This document shows, piece after piece, positions 1 to 13,640 of a stretch of DNA of 64,000 nucleotides; the stretch's first letter is position 1; each line of letters opens with the position of its first letter. This DNA comes from Latrodectus hesperus (Eukaryota; Arthropoda; Arachnida; Araneae; Theridiidae): positions 53,514,958-53,578,957 of the forward strand of contig CM075853.1 of NCBI GenBank assembly GCA_037975125.1. Direction: 5' to 3'. Below the pieces are notes generated by a model. The model did no database searches, was not told the DNA's origin, and saw only the letters and a program-made list of their open reading frames with translations. Position numbers and translations under genes: made by a program.

Positions 1-125
<125 letters not shown>

Positions 126-1165
126 ACTATATATTTAACATGTGGTTTTTATCCTGAAAATTAAAGTATTTGTGAAACAATCCCAACAGATTGAAATTAT
201 GTTTTTCTGTATCCAAATAAATATATTTTAAGATAAATTTCATCAAAAGAAGTTTTTTATTAATCTTATCTAAATTAAATTTAAAGGTTATTTTATTTAA
301 TAAATAAATTTATTTATTTTATAAACGGATATTAAGTTTTTTAAATTTATTAATGTATATTATATAATTCATTAAATTTATTATATAATTTATTAAATTT
401 ATTTAATAAATAAATAAGGATATATTAAGGATTATAAATGCTTAAAGATACTGTAATTGCATATTGTTGAAGTGATACTGAAATAAACTTTTATTCTAAA
501 TTGGACGTTAAAAATTTTTATAGATTTATAATTATGATAAGAAAATGCAAAAAAAAAAAAAAAATTAAACAATGTCCCATTTTAAATAGATATTTAAAAT
601 TTTTTATCGATATTATTTGATTAACTCAGAATCTCTATCAAAAATGTTCACACACGGTTATATAATTATAAAGAGTTAAAAAAGTATTTCTTTAATCTAA
701 CTTAATAATTTCAAATAAATAATGATAAATAATATTTTTTTAACACACTGTAATTTCTCCGTGCTGCACAGATGTACAATATGGGGATTATAGAAGTAAG
801 TTAACTAAAATATTAAATATTGCTTGAATACATAAAATGAACAAAATAAGAAAACATAAGCTTAGACTTCACGAAAACAAATAAGTTCACGCCGATTATT
901 TAATAAATAATACTCGTATTACGTTCTTAGTAGCATTTGCTTACAATTTTACTTGTTAAAATATTTTCAAGTGATTATTTGAAGTTATAAAAAAATATAT
1001 CTTTTTCATTTGCAGACAAATTTATTTTTACATATTATGTTTTAAACTTCAAATTGAAAAATAATATACTTATTATCATAACTGCTTAAAAATATTATAA
1101 ATCTTTTTATCATTTTTAGGGATAAAAATTTTTTTAAGCTTAAGCTTTGAATAACATGCTTTATG
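126..1165. other. AT-rich sequence with no recognised feature
   Basis: I see only short A and T runs and no open frame, transposon motif or tRNA-like box. A short AATAAA-like patchwork around 290-420 looks like simple low-complexity sequence. Confidence 0.6.
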
Positions 1166-1500
1166 TTAAATAGAGGGAGCACCTTAGTGATTGAAAAAAT
1201 TAGCAGAAAACTCTTACTACTGGTCTTATGTCTGAAAGTTAATGAGAAACATCTTTTTCTTGATGGTTTACTGTTTCTCTTACAAGAACGCGAGACACTA
1301 TTACATAGCGCTTAAATGGTCACTTAAAGGTAATTCTTGTACTTTAGTGGGGTAAAAAAATTACGGTGAGAGTAAAGAAGAACCCGTCATTATCTAATGA
1401 CTTAACCAAAAATGCTACCCCTCCGGGTACTTGGCGCGCCCTCCACCGTTTTAAGGCGCTGGAGTTGGTGCCGCTAAATATTCCCTGTCTATACCAAAAC
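1166..1500. other. GC-richer patch, unclassified repeat or conserved element
   Basis: This patch stands out from its AT-rich surroundings. It contains a GGCGCGCC octamer near 1433, a GGAGTTGGTGCC stretch near 1460 and a small inverted repeat TCATTATCTAATGA around 1388-1401. A loosely similar GGTGCCGGAACGGCGCGGCC stretch occurs at about 3987. The shared GGTGCC plus GC-rich wording could mean both are pieces of one dispersed repeat, but I cannot align them convincingly. No open frame fits. Confidence 0.3.
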
Positions 1501-3049
1501 TACTAAGAAGCAAGTAAACATGGAATATTAGTATTAATTTTTTTCTTTCTTTATTTATTTTTTAACATTGACGCATTAGAACGATATCCATCTGTTACAT
1601 TTGAAGATGTGCTTTCTTGATGTTGAACAGGTGCGGTTGCAGTTGGTAAATATCATCGCACAGTAAAGTTTCTTATAAGCAAATATCATCATGCAATCGA
1701 TCACTTTATCACATATTATAATAATAGTTACGATGATTGGCAGAGAAAAGCATTATCCAGTGTGAATATGATTGAAATCTTTCAACAGTTAATTACGATT
1801 CCGTTCTCGGTAATTTCTAAAATAGTGCAGGAAATATAATATAACGCATTAGCTAACACTTATGTTACTTTAATGCTTGGATAAATTTAAGCAAAAAAAG
1901 TGCAATATATTTAGTTCCTAATTTTTTATTAAAATAATAGTGATTTGTTAGCTAACGTAGAAATAGGTTTTATATTGCAAGTATATTAATAAAGGTTGAT
2001 GTTGAAAATCAAATTTCAGGAAATAGGTTAAATTTCCTCTTTAAAATTGTGTTTAAGTTTTAAATAAGACGATTTGACTATTATATTTTTAGAATGGTTA
2101 AAGATTAGGATTGTATTATAAAATCTAAAAGGATTGAATTCCATTACTTTTCACAGTATATTTAATTTTATTTCACTTATTTTAACAAACATAGAATTGA
2201 GAAATTTCCAAATTATATTGAAATAACTACTTTCATCGTTATTTTTAAAACCAAAATGTATTATTCATTGTCATTTTCTGTTTACTTGAAATAAATCATT
2301 ACCTCCATTTGTATATTTTCCTTGTAAATTAAGGATAAATCCAAAATATATATGTGCTTACATGAAAATATTTTAAATATCACTTATAATGACTGTTTGT
2401 ATAAAAACGACATTATTTTTAGCTATTTAAAACATATGGAATTGTTAATTTTATTGAAACGAAATCTTTATTTTAATTAAATTAGCAATTCGAACTACTT
2501 GTTATTTTCATAAACTGATACGTTTTAATTTTTTTTAATGACACATTTTTAGAAACCTAAACTTTTGCCAGACATATAGCTTAATATGTTGCATTTCTAT
2601 AGGATCAATTTAAAATATGTATTTAACATAGATGCTTTTATATAAACACGAGGAGAAATTTTTTAATTAAGGTTATTTTGCATGTTTAAAATATTTTTTT
2701 TTAAATTTAATATTTATGTGTGTATATAATGTATGTGTGTGTTGAATATTGAATTTTCCAATTTCTGTAAAATACGATCGAGATTTAGAAACTGTGCTAA
2801 CTATAAAAGAGTTGTTAACAATTTATATTAGAAATATATAAAATTAATTATTTTCCATGTTCATGTAATACTTTTCTTTATTGTAATTAATTCAACAACT
2901 TCTTGCAATACAAATACAATATCTATGCAGTTTCGTTATTACTATGTGAACTATACCTGCCCTTCGTTACTTAAAAGAAAACGCAATAAATATTTATCAA
3001 AACTCACACAATTCTAACTAAAAGCACCCTAGTCATTTATATCAATGGT
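1501..3049. other. AT-rich sequence with no recognised feature
   Basis: No coding frame of useful length, repeat family or structured element was seen. A small TG/TATG patch lies near 2716-2740. Confidence 0.6.
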
Positions 3050-3370
3050 TTTATTTCCAGCTCTTTCTATTTTATCGCCAAAACTGTGCCTATAAGAGAG
3101 AATCTATTACCTTAGGAGTAAATTATGGTCCAACTTTAACTTCGCAGGAAATATGCTTCGTACATTAAAGCTATGGAGAAAAGGCCGACGCACCCGGGGG
3201 CAATGGAGGATCTTGCAATATATGCCATCTAAATGGTTTCATTATGCAAGAGAAAAACCAGAAGCCCATCTCAAGAATCTTTAATTCGCTCATGCCTCTC
3301 AGCAAAGTCAGATCGAATGCTTCTTAGAACCGCCAAATATGCAGTGATGAGAATGGATATTTCGGCTTTC
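3050..3370. other. weak GC-richer patch
   Basis: A moderately GC-richer segment includes GGCCGACGCACCCGGGGGC near 3184. Stops occur in all frames. It could be a diverged repeat or a regulatory patch; nothing in it decides which. Confidence 0.2.
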
Positions 3371-3984
3371 AAGAAATAATGAATTTTGCATCAAGGTTAT
3401 TATAAATGAGACTCCAAAAGCATTCTTAAATTTATTTGTTTAGTAGTAATGATCCTTATCACCAGATTCAAAAAAGTTAATAGTGAAATTCTGATGGTTG
3501 AAATTCGTTTTGCTTTCTTGGAAAGAATAATGTTTAGGCATGGTTAGATGACAGAAAACTATTCTTGCTTATTATTATTCTATTAAAATTCGAGATATTT
3601 TTTTAGAATTAAAAAAAAATTTAATTCGAATTAAAAAGAATAATTAAATATCAAAAGTATGTTTCTCAGCGAAAATTTTGAATACAAAATACATTTAGAT
3701 AAACTCCTTTTTAATTATTTTGAAATTTGTCACAATTTTGAAAAATGACTTGGAGTATAAACTAAAATGATATTAATATTTTGCTTAAGTTGAATTTGTT
3801 TAAATATGGCACATTAATCACTTAAATTAATTGAAACAAAGGAAAATTTTAATTCTACAAAACTAACAATAAAATAAATTTTTCAACTCAAATTTCGAAA
3901 ATTATTTTCGAAAAAAATTATTTCGAAAATTTTGAAAGACTAATAAAACTAAAAAAATAAGAGTATTTTTTTTTTAATTTCGAA

Positions 3985-4180
3985 TTGGTGCCGGAACGGC
4001 GCGGCCACCCACAATCTGCCCCCTAATCAAAGGGGATGGTCTAAAACCTCCTCCCTTTAACCAAAAAATAAATAAATGAAAAGGGAGCACCTTTTGTGTC
4101 TGCCGACCACAAAAGGGAAACAGCGGATGTGACAACTATCGCCGACGACAGGAACAGGGAAGAGAGCGATGCTTCAAAAG
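3985..4180. repeat. GC-rich patch, possible dispersed repeat fragment
   Basis: It starts with GGTGCCGGAACGGCGCGG and holds several short inverted pieces: CCCCCTAATC with AAAGGGG, and GGAGCACCTTTTGTG with CCACAAAAGGG. The self-complementary wording suggests a structured repeat or terminal part of a mobile element. The family was not recognised. Confidence 0.3.
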
Positions 4181-4289
4181 GTATTTTTTAAAGAGCTTTT
4201 TTTTAAGGAGCATTTATAAAATGATGCGCATTTAGCTGTCTTTTCCACGAAATTATTATTATTTTTTCATTCTTCTATCCTGTTCTGTT

Positions 4290-4630
4290 TCTTTCTTTTC
4301 CCTCTATAGTCATTGTACTTGCAAATCGGGAAGGGTTATCTTGAGTTCAGTTATAGGGAGTGGATGCTTTTTCCTCGCAATATGATAAAGCTCGCGAGGA
4401 AGAATGTTCCACCTACAAAAGCCCGTTTTTTCTTTCCAATTTTTTTCCACCGCCTTATGAAATGGACATTGAAGATCATCATTTAGACGTCGTTTCCTCC
4501 TTTTTCTTCATGAGTAGTACACTGGAGTAAAAGGAAGCGAATGAGATTGTCAAAAAAGGTGCTGATGTTGTTGTGAAAGGACACATACCACGCCAATGCT
4601 TGAAATACTTAATCTTACTTAATGGAAGCC
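4290..4630. promoter_or_regulatory. candidate cis-regulatory island
   Basis: This GC-richer segment has a perfect 8-bp inverted repeat, TTCCTCGC at 4371-4378 and GCGAGGAA at 4394-4401, around a short AT spacer. Further on it holds GACGTC near 4489. There is no supported reading frame. The regulatory role is inferred from composition only. Confidence 0.22.
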
Positions 4631-7600
4631 CTGTGAGATGTTCCGATGATACATAAGAATTTTATGTATGTTTTTTGCAGAAAAAAAGAAGGAAACTATA
4701 TTTCGATAATTTTAAAAGGCATAAAGATATTTTATTATTTATTTATTGCGCTAAAGCAAAAATTTATCTTAAAAATAGAGAAAATAAATGCGTTTCTTTA
4801 TATCCAATAAAGTAATCGTAAAGAAATTTAAATAGTTTTAAGAAATATGCATTTTAAGCATGTCTTATAAATTTTTCAATATTTAATCAAATCTAACAAT
4901 TGAAGATACATTTTTGGATATTACGATCAATTTTTTAAATTTGATTTTTCCTAATGAATTTATTAATTTACTAGATTGTTATGAAGCAATCAGCACCAAA
5001 ATTTCAGGAATTTTTATGCTTATGACTAAAATTTATAACTTATTAAACGCATTTCAAGAGAAAGTTAAATAGTAGTTGACACTCAAGCCACGTTTTTCAG
5101 TTATGGCCCTGGCTTTGTGTTTCTAATACTAGATACTGTCTCGTAGATTTTTCTTTTCATTTCAAATTTACTTAATTTTTTTTCAAAATCTAGAATATTT
5201 TGCTTCATTTTATTATATCATTCAATTTAAAGTGTGTTTAAGAATAAAATTATATGAAGTGTAATATTAAAAAAAAGGAGTTTCCCTTTTTATATATGTG
5301 GATTAAGGACTCCCTTAAATACTACAATGAACAGTTTAAATTATCTATCACTATTATAGTAGTTTATAGGTGTAAAAAGTTATTATGCAAAATTTCCTTT
5401 AAATTTTTAATAAAAATTTCAACCAATTTTTTCTTTGTGTTTTTTTCAAAAAAAAAAAATTAATTGCTTGCAATTACACTATAAATTTATTAAAGTTAGA
5501 AAGCATAAAGAAAAAAGTGATTGAAAAAAATAGAATTAATTTTAAAATAATAATTCAAAGTATTTCAAAAAAATATTGAAAATTGTGATTCAAATTCTTA
5601 TACTATATATTACATTTCTTATTAACACTTTCTACAGTAAAAATAAATTGTTTCTTTTTACACTTTTCTTGTTTTCAATTGCTATTAGATACTGAAGAAC
5701 GGAACTAAGTGACTTACAAAGAATAGCATTTTTTACTCTGCTATGTAGAATGAGTTTTTGTTCTAAGCCAAATGAGTATTAGAGTTTAATTTTTTCCTTA
5801 TATTAATTTGTTTTTGTAGATTATGTGCATTTATTAGAAATATAAGCTCAGCTAATAACAATAAGTATTTGCAATAATGTATATGCATCTATTTATTTAG
5901 TAACAGGAATTAGAGAATTAAGTTTAGAGTCATAAAAATTTATACTTCGAAAATATACTGGTAATATTTTGTGGTTAAAACGTTTTCGTTAAGTTAAGTT
6001 TTTGTAAATTTTTCAAGCGAAATTCTTAAAAAATATTGAAAATAAATTATTTTTAAGGTTTGGGACGAAATGAATACTTTAATGGTAATTTTATTTTCAT
6101 TGCAGTCTTGAATTTCGATTCATGATCGATTAAAAATATAATTTAAGCTGAAAGAAATAATATACCTTTTCAATAAAATTTATTTCAATTTACCTTCAAA
6201 ATATTACATGAATGCATGTAAGAAAATTTTAATGTTCTGGATAATTTTAAAATTCTCTAATTGTTCTAATTCCACAAAATTATATACTTCCACTTTATTG
6301 AAGTATTGAGTGAATACCTTCAAAAACATGTGAAGTTAATGTTTATATTATTTTTATATACTTATTATGCAAAAATATCAGATCTAATATTTGAAATATA
6401 AATATAGTCAGTATTTTAATAACTAAAATGATTCGTTATATTTTAATTATTTAATTACTAACTATATTTGCACATCAAAGTTGCATCAATTATTCTTGTG
6501 GAGAAAAATCTCATACTAATTATTACAATTAATTTAATCATAAGAGTTAAATTTATCAACAGAATCCAGTTGAAATTTTGAAATTGATAAGAAAGTTTGC
6601 TTATAATACAAAATGTAAAACAACTTGTAAGGTATCTTTATAGAATATGTACATCATTTTATTTTTTAATTTAATTCTTTTTGTAAAATTTAAAACAGTA
6701 TATTATTATTATTATGAATTTAAAAAATACCGGGAAACAGCTTATTTCTTACTTTAGGGATATTGTTGTCGTTAATGTCCCATTCTGAAGAGGTTGTACC
6801 CGATCCTTTGCACATGCTCATGTCCTAAGTAAAGGACCCAGAAAAGATTTACCTGTGAAAAAGAAAATAATAATAAATAAGATTCCAAATATTATGTCTA
6901 AGAAATGAATTAATTTTTATACAATGTAGCTTTTTTGGAATAATTATAAATAAAAAAGCATATTGAGACATTTTCCTAATGTTCAAATATTCAACGTGTT
7001 GAAATTTTCGTAACATTTTTAAATAAAAGGAATTTGCGAGAACTTAAACTTTGAAAACTTACTAAAATTGTATTAAATAAAGAATGTATAATTAAAGCAA
7101 ACAGATAATCACTTACAAATAAGATTTAAATTATGTTATTTAAAAATTTTTCTTCCTTTCAATTTTATAAAATTGAGAATGACATTTCTTGCAGTTTGTT
7201 ATAAATGAATGAGAAGAAATTTTCTTATTGAAATGCACTAACCTTGGTTTTTTATCTCTCTCCTTTGGTTGTTGAAAGTTGCTTTATTAGAACACTTACA
7301 TATGATTTCCGTGCATTGATTACCATGCTTGTTCATTCTTGGGAAATCATTTTTTCAGATTCCTAAAGCAATGAATACGGTTATTATTAGAATAAATCTT
7401 TGCGTCTCTAATAAGTATCACTTATTAATGATTTTGCAGTAGTTAAGAAGATTATTAACAAAAATTTAATAATAAAGAATCTCGAGAAACTATAATATAA
7501 AAAAATGTCTGAAAATAAGATTTAAATCATTGAATCGAACAGTAATTGATCAAACAGAGTTTGACATTAAGCAAAATTTTTAAAAGGATATCAATCAAAC

Positions 7601-9277
7601 TCAATTAAATATCATAATTGTTATTTCATTACTGAAAAATGATAAATTATGATTATTTTAATGATATCTTAAAATGAGTTTTATTCACATAATAAGTGAA
7701 AATATTGCTTTGAAGATTTGTAAAAATTATTGACTTGGAAAAAGTTATTCCAATTTTATTGTTATTATAAGAATCCCACATAATAATTTTTATGAGATGG
7801 AATCTATTTTAATATGTTTAAGATCTATTTCATTGAAAAATAATTTACTCAATATAAGTATTTTATCATTCAAAAAATTTCACCGAAATTTACTAGATCA
7901 GATCAATATCTACAAATTAACTATGAAATAAATAAAAAAATATCGGAATATTTTCAAATGTCTGTGTACCGTGTTTGAGCAAGCATAATTATAAATAAAA
8001 TAAAATTAAACTTGTGTAATAACAAAAATTATTTCTGAAAACTATTCACACACATTAACAGATTTGAAATTTCCTTCTAGTTCTACAAAATAACGTTTTT
8101 ATTGCTCAATATGAAAAATTAAATGCTAAAAATAGACAATTCATCTTCTTAATTCATCACTTTTGATTATTTTCCTTTTAACAAATACTATAGATTTCAG
8201 TTCTGCTCTCATATGTGCAGCTTTAAAAATTCTAATTCTGGGTTTTCGCGATATTTTCTAGAATATAAAAATATTCTTAAAATTATAAAATTTTATAATT
8301 TCCATCTTTAAGCGGAAATTCAATTTTTACATTTACAAATTCAAAGAAAAATAATGCAACTTTTTACCATTATATCTGTTTACAATAATATTTATTTGCA
8401 TGTAAGACAAATTTTTTCTGTGATTTCCATTTTTATTTTAATATAAACGAATTTACATGAGTATCAAAATATAAACTCTGCTCATCAATATTCTTATTTT
8501 CTTAAGATTGATGTTTGTATTTTTTAAAATGCACTTCAATAATATTTTTTAATTAGCAGCATTTTTTTTCTTTCTGAAGAAATGATTAATTAATTCAGTA
8601 TCAACATATTTTATTTGAAACTTGCAAGCACACTACTGAATCATAAAACAATTATTGAAGTGCGAATTATGTTTATATTCATTATTTTATTTCGATTTGT
8701 GTTTTGCACGTAAGCGAGTTCTTATAATACAAAAAAAAAAAAAAATAAATAAATAAATAAATAAATAAAAAAAAATGCTAATTTTATAATACACAAAACT
8801 TTAAATTATTTTCCATGTGAATATTGTCCTTAATTTCAACAAGATATGATTTGAATCTTAAAATGAAGTTATTTGAAATTTCAACTTGAAGCAAAATTTT
8901 TTTTGAGACTTACCCATTTAAAAAGTATGATTTTTAAACCTAAATAATTAAAATTGAACGAGAAGGATATTTCAGTGAAGTATATGTCCCAGGAAAAAAT
9001 TCTTTTCTTATATGCGAATAAGTGTATCATATATTTATCATATAAGAAGCAATTAAATTTTTTTCTTAACTGAAATAAAGGTTTAATTAATAAACTTTTC
9101 TAAAAAATTACGTTTTACTTAGTGATTTACTTTATATTAATTTAAATGATTATCTAAATGAAATTGCAAAGCGATGTTTTTTTAAATATATATCTATCAA
9201 TAATTTAGAATAATTACCTTCCATTTACTATCTATAAAAAACAATATTTTACATTTTTAATATAATAATACTAAATT
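4631..9277. other. AT-rich sequence, no supported gene
   Basis: Only short chance frames are present. A patch at about 6755-6860 (GTCGTTAATGTCCCATTC and following) is GC-richer and could be a fragment of a dispersed repeat, but it is too short to classify. A homopolymer and (AAAT)n run lies at 8731-8776. Confidence 0.5.
8731..8776. repeat. poly-A / (AAAT)n run
   Basis: A run of A is followed by several AAAT units and another A run. It is simple sequence and could be an old retroposon tail, but no retroposon body is visible beside it. Confidence 0.8.
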
Positions 9278-9280
9278 AAA

Positions 9281-9510
9281 GACCCGTGGACGACAGTCCA
9301 TGTGGACCAATGCCTACGGAACCATAGCTTTTTTTCTGACCGAGGGCTCTGCCTAATGTGAAACTCGCAGTTCCCAAGCATGCTTAGTACTCTGTTTATC
9401 GACCCACTTAAGGGATGAAAGGCTGAGTCAATCTTGCCCAGCTCGAGAATTGAACCTAGGACCTGTGCCTTGGGAGGGCGAAGCGCTATTTCAGAGCTAT
9501 CGGGCTTCCC
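9281..9510 (-). mobile_element. tRNA-derived SINE
   Basis: Read on the minus strand, the element opens with GGGAAGCCCGATAGCTCTG. The A-box-like TAGCTCTGAAATAGCGC follows at about 9486-9502, and a B box, GGTTCAATTCT, at 9446-9456. These are the two internal RNA polymerase III promoter boxes of a tRNA-derived head. The body then reads GCCTTTCATCCCTTAAG and GGGTCGATAAA, wording typical of many invertebrate SINEs. The 3' end has a small TGGAC/GTCCA hairpin around 9287-9300. The sequence is clearly GC-richer than its flanks. No clear target-site duplication is visible, so the exact ends are approximate. The copy is non-coding and presumably depended on LINE machinery to move. Confidence 0.85.
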
Positions 9511-12500
9511 AAGTCAATGTATACAAATATAAAAATATTAAAATATGCTAAATTATCCTTATAATATTTTTATTAAATAAAATCCATATTTTTGCTAATT
9601 TTTAATCATAAATATGTTTTGAAATTTAGTCTGATAAGTAAATTACAAATAAAATGTGTAAATACAAACTTTGGAAAATAATTACTCCTTTATTGTGATT
9701 GAGAGAAAAATATAATTGAAAAGTTATGCATATTTATATCTTTAAAATAAATATGAGATGATAAAGGGAATAAATGAAATATAAATGGCATCAAACAACC
9801 TTATTTAATAGTTTGAAAATTTTTTTAATTAATCTTTTGACATTGTCAAATATTTTTAAGTTTTTCTTGCAATAAATAATGTTTAAAGTTTCTTGTTATT
9901 AATCGTGAAAAAAGAAGTATGCATTAATGCTAATAGCGTTTAAGATATGTATTAAATCTATTATTCACACACACATATTGAATGGGATTTTGTAATGCTA
10001 ATTCTAATTTATGTCTATCAATTTAACCTCGAATCAATTATTGTTACATTATATTCAAGAAAGTAACTTATGTTGGTTATAAAATAAACTAATTGCGCAA
10101 CTAAATAGTGAACTTTTAGATCATTTACAAAAATCCATACCATAAAAATATCTTATAAATATCGTATCGTTTCATTGCATCATTTATTTTTTATTCGAAA
10201 AATATTTACTGTGAAAATTGATAGTCTTCAGGTATATTCTTAAGTGCACGAATCTTTTGTTTTCATTTTTTGTATTTTGTGGTAGAATAAATTTTAAATT
10301 TTCTTTAATGTAAAACTTATTAGTTCTTCAATTCTGTCAATATTACAAATACTTCAAATCACGCATTATAAGAATTAAAAGGAAGATATTAAGAATTATG
10401 TTAAATATTAAATTATTATTATTATTATTATTATTATTGAAAAACAACATATTTTATTTTTAAGCGTTATAAGTGGAATGCAGCATGAGATGTAAACATT
10501 AGTACATTTTTAATTAACGAAATTTAAATATGCTTTAGAAACAAATATTGAGATTTTATGCCTGAAATATTTAATAACAGACAACATTGTGGTCCTGTGA
10601 GAAAACTTTTACTCCAAAAGGAACAAAACTGATTCAAGATGCTAAATAATATTCTTATCAATATTTTAAATGTGTTATTCTTAAGTTATTAGTATTTTGA
10701 ATAATTTTTACTTTTTACCATCACTACAAAATGTCATATTCCATAAAAGGTAAGTTTTCAGCATGTTTGTAAAAGCAAAAAATATAATGCTACTTAAAAT
10801 TCGAATTAAAAATTTTAAAGTTAACTTACCAAAGTAGGACATTCATTTTTTTTATAATTATTCAAATGTTTTTAATGTGATTTTTAACAAGATTAAAAGG
10901 CTTTATATGAAAATATAAATTATTATATGGCTTAGTCATGATGTCTTTTATAAGGTTATTATAATAGTATTAATATAATTGTAATTTAGATAAATAAATT
11001 ATTTTTGTAATCCATGTTAATTAACATTATTTAGTATGTTTTTAAGCAAAGAATATTTTATGAATTTAATATAAATTTGTTGTTGTTTAACTTTAAGTTG
11101 AAACGTAAAAATTTAGAAACAAAAGATTTGAACGACTCAAATTGAGGAACTAAGTGCTTGAGTTCAAATTGTCAGAATTGAAGTCTTGTACTAGTTTCAA
11201 ATATTTATTTATTGTACTGTCCTGTTCTTCCTTTTCAATTTCAGTAATATATTCTAGAATACTTCTGATGAAATGAAATCATTTTATTTCAATAACGAAA
11301 AAATTATAAATTTCGTAATAATTTGAGTTTGCGTTAATAATTTTAATATTATATATTTAAAATTGAATACGATTTTATGACAAATATTAATTATGCTTTT
11401 AAGTGAATATTCTCTGTATTTAGTAAAAATTTAAGATAGAAAGTTAACCATTTATAGAATATTTTGTAGAATAAATATCTAAAGAGAAAGATTATTCCTA
11501 AAAACACTATTAATAAATTTTATTTGTATAACATACTTAATTATTTTGTATACTGCATAAATATTTTGTAAAAATATAATATTTAAATTGGAGAAAATGC
11601 AAATATTTAAGAAGATAGGAATCACATAATCTGAGGACATTATTTTTCATTTAATATGCCTACTTTTCGCTATTTTTATTAAGAGAATGCGCCGTCAAAT
11701 CAACTTTGCGAAATTGTATTTTCGGATATGCAAAATTATGAATTAATTTGCAATTTTTTTAAATGTACAATTCATTAACAATAGAATTAATTAAAATTTA
11801 ATTTCCGTTTCTTGTATTTATTTAGTTTTCATTATGGTATTTTAATTTATAATTAGGTAATATTTCCTTCACTGAATAATAGACATCATTCCTCAAAGTA
11901 CCGACAATTTACACCAAAGTTATTTGTTTATCACAAAGGGAAAATGTTGGTTTATGACTGAAAAACTCTTAGCATAAAACTGAAGCAAATAATTTTTTTA
12001 TTATTTTTTTATGAAATAATAGTTCAATGAGGAAATGAATTAAAAATTTGATGAACTTGTATTGTTCAGTTACATAATTTCCTAATATAGTCTTATAGCA
12101 GAACTTCATTTAATATTCGTATTAATGAGATGGTATTAACAATATCTTAAAGCTTTGTTTAGGAAATATTTTCTAACAGAAAAACTATATAAAAGGATTA
12201 ACGCCTCCAAATAAATTAATAAAAAATAATTAAAAATTAAATCTATTGTCTAAATAGTTAGAATTATAAGTGCGTATATAATATAAATACAAATAAGATT
12301 GATAAAAAATAAGTAATTAATATAAATGAAAATAAGGAAGTATTTATTAAAAAAATCTAATTTTATTAAGTAACATAAACTGGACGTCTTCTAAATGTAG
12401 AAGTTTTATCGAAAAAACAATTTTCGAAAATAACTTTTGAGATGATCAATATATTTTGTAAATGGGAAGTTAGAAAAAATATTCAGCTACTGAAAAGTTG

Positions 12501-13320
12501 CAAAATTCTGAAGTTAAAAATAATTAAATTAATTTAAGGATATAATTACGATGATTTAACATAAAATATATAATCAAATATTATGATAAATAGTAAGAAG
12601 AAAATTGCACATATATTTTTTCCAGCTTTCCCTCTTGTAACATTGGAATATTTTATCAAATTAAAATATGACTACTCAGAGGTAGATAATTATTTAGTGC
12701 TTTAAGAGATGAATCCCTTTCCTCTCGGTTATTAAACATAAAAATAACCCAACTTTTAACAGTAAAACTTTTTTAAAGCACAACATAAAAAATGTTTTTT
12801 GTTTCATCTTTCGTAATTATCTAGATAGTTTCTTTTATGAGTAAATATAAGAATTGTTCAACATAAAATGTTAATATAAATATATAGAACTTAAAGTATT
12901 GATATAAAAACTTACAATCGAGAGAAGAAAATAGTAGCCCGAAAATTTACATATTATTATACATTTTAATTTAAGGATTTCAACCTGAAACCGTAAAGTA
13001 AGCAGGAATTTAGCAAAAAACTTTTTATCTTGCTTTTTAACCAAAAATTAAAACGTGTTTGTATTAAATAATGCATATATCAATTAAATTTTGGATGAAT
13101 TTTATTTTCATTTGCTGTTTCGATATTCTTTTTTTATTATTTTCAAATTAACTAAGTTATTTTCCTCTCATTTTGGTGTTATGAATTAAGCAATAAAAAA
13201 ATGAACTTTCATCTTAAAATAGAACCACAATAAATCAAGTTCAATGCCTTTAATTACAAGGTCAGAATTAAACCAATATTTATTCAAATTTGAAATTCGG
13301 CGAAACAAATAGAATTATCC
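9511..13320. other. AT-rich sequence, no supported gene
   Basis: Apart from an (ATT)n microsatellite at 10411-10438 nothing stands out. All frames are broken every few dozen bases. Confidence 0.6.
10411..10438. repeat. (ATT)n microsatellite
   Basis: About nine ATT units. Confidence 0.9.
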
Positions 13321-13324
13321 ATGT

Positions 13325-13640
13325 AATTAAGAGTGACTGACTGGAGGAACACAAACGAAATTTCTTCTCAGAAAGGAGAGGGAAAAAAATACGACAAAGC
13401 ATTTCTTGTGTCAATCGACCGAGGACAACAACGAAAAGAACTCGTTTGTCAGAAAGGTGGCAGTCTCTTTCGGAGCTCCCAGGGTTGCGCGAAAGGAAAA
13501 TAGTCGCCAGGAATTTTGCGCTGCCACCGGGGAGAGGGATTTGCGGTGACCTACTGTCAGAGAATCGGCAGAAGGTTTACCTGGATGCGGTGCGCGGCGC
13601 TTCACTGCCGAGCACGAAAGGCTTTTCCGAATAGGACAAT
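13325..13640. promoter_or_regulatory. GC-richer island A, candidate conserved non-coding element
   Basis: This is an abrupt GC-rich island in AT-rich DNA, including GCGCTGCCACCGGGGAG near 13517 and GATGCGGTGCGCGGCGC near 13584. Frames are open on both strands at once, which is what a lack of AT-rich stop codons produces; neither frame resembles a protein family I know. A single exon cannot be excluded, but no good splice pair was found. Confidence 0.3.

Noticed and set aside
6755..6860. GC-richer patch that might be a SINE fragment
   Set aside because: No A/B boxes and no second copy in the window; too short to classify.
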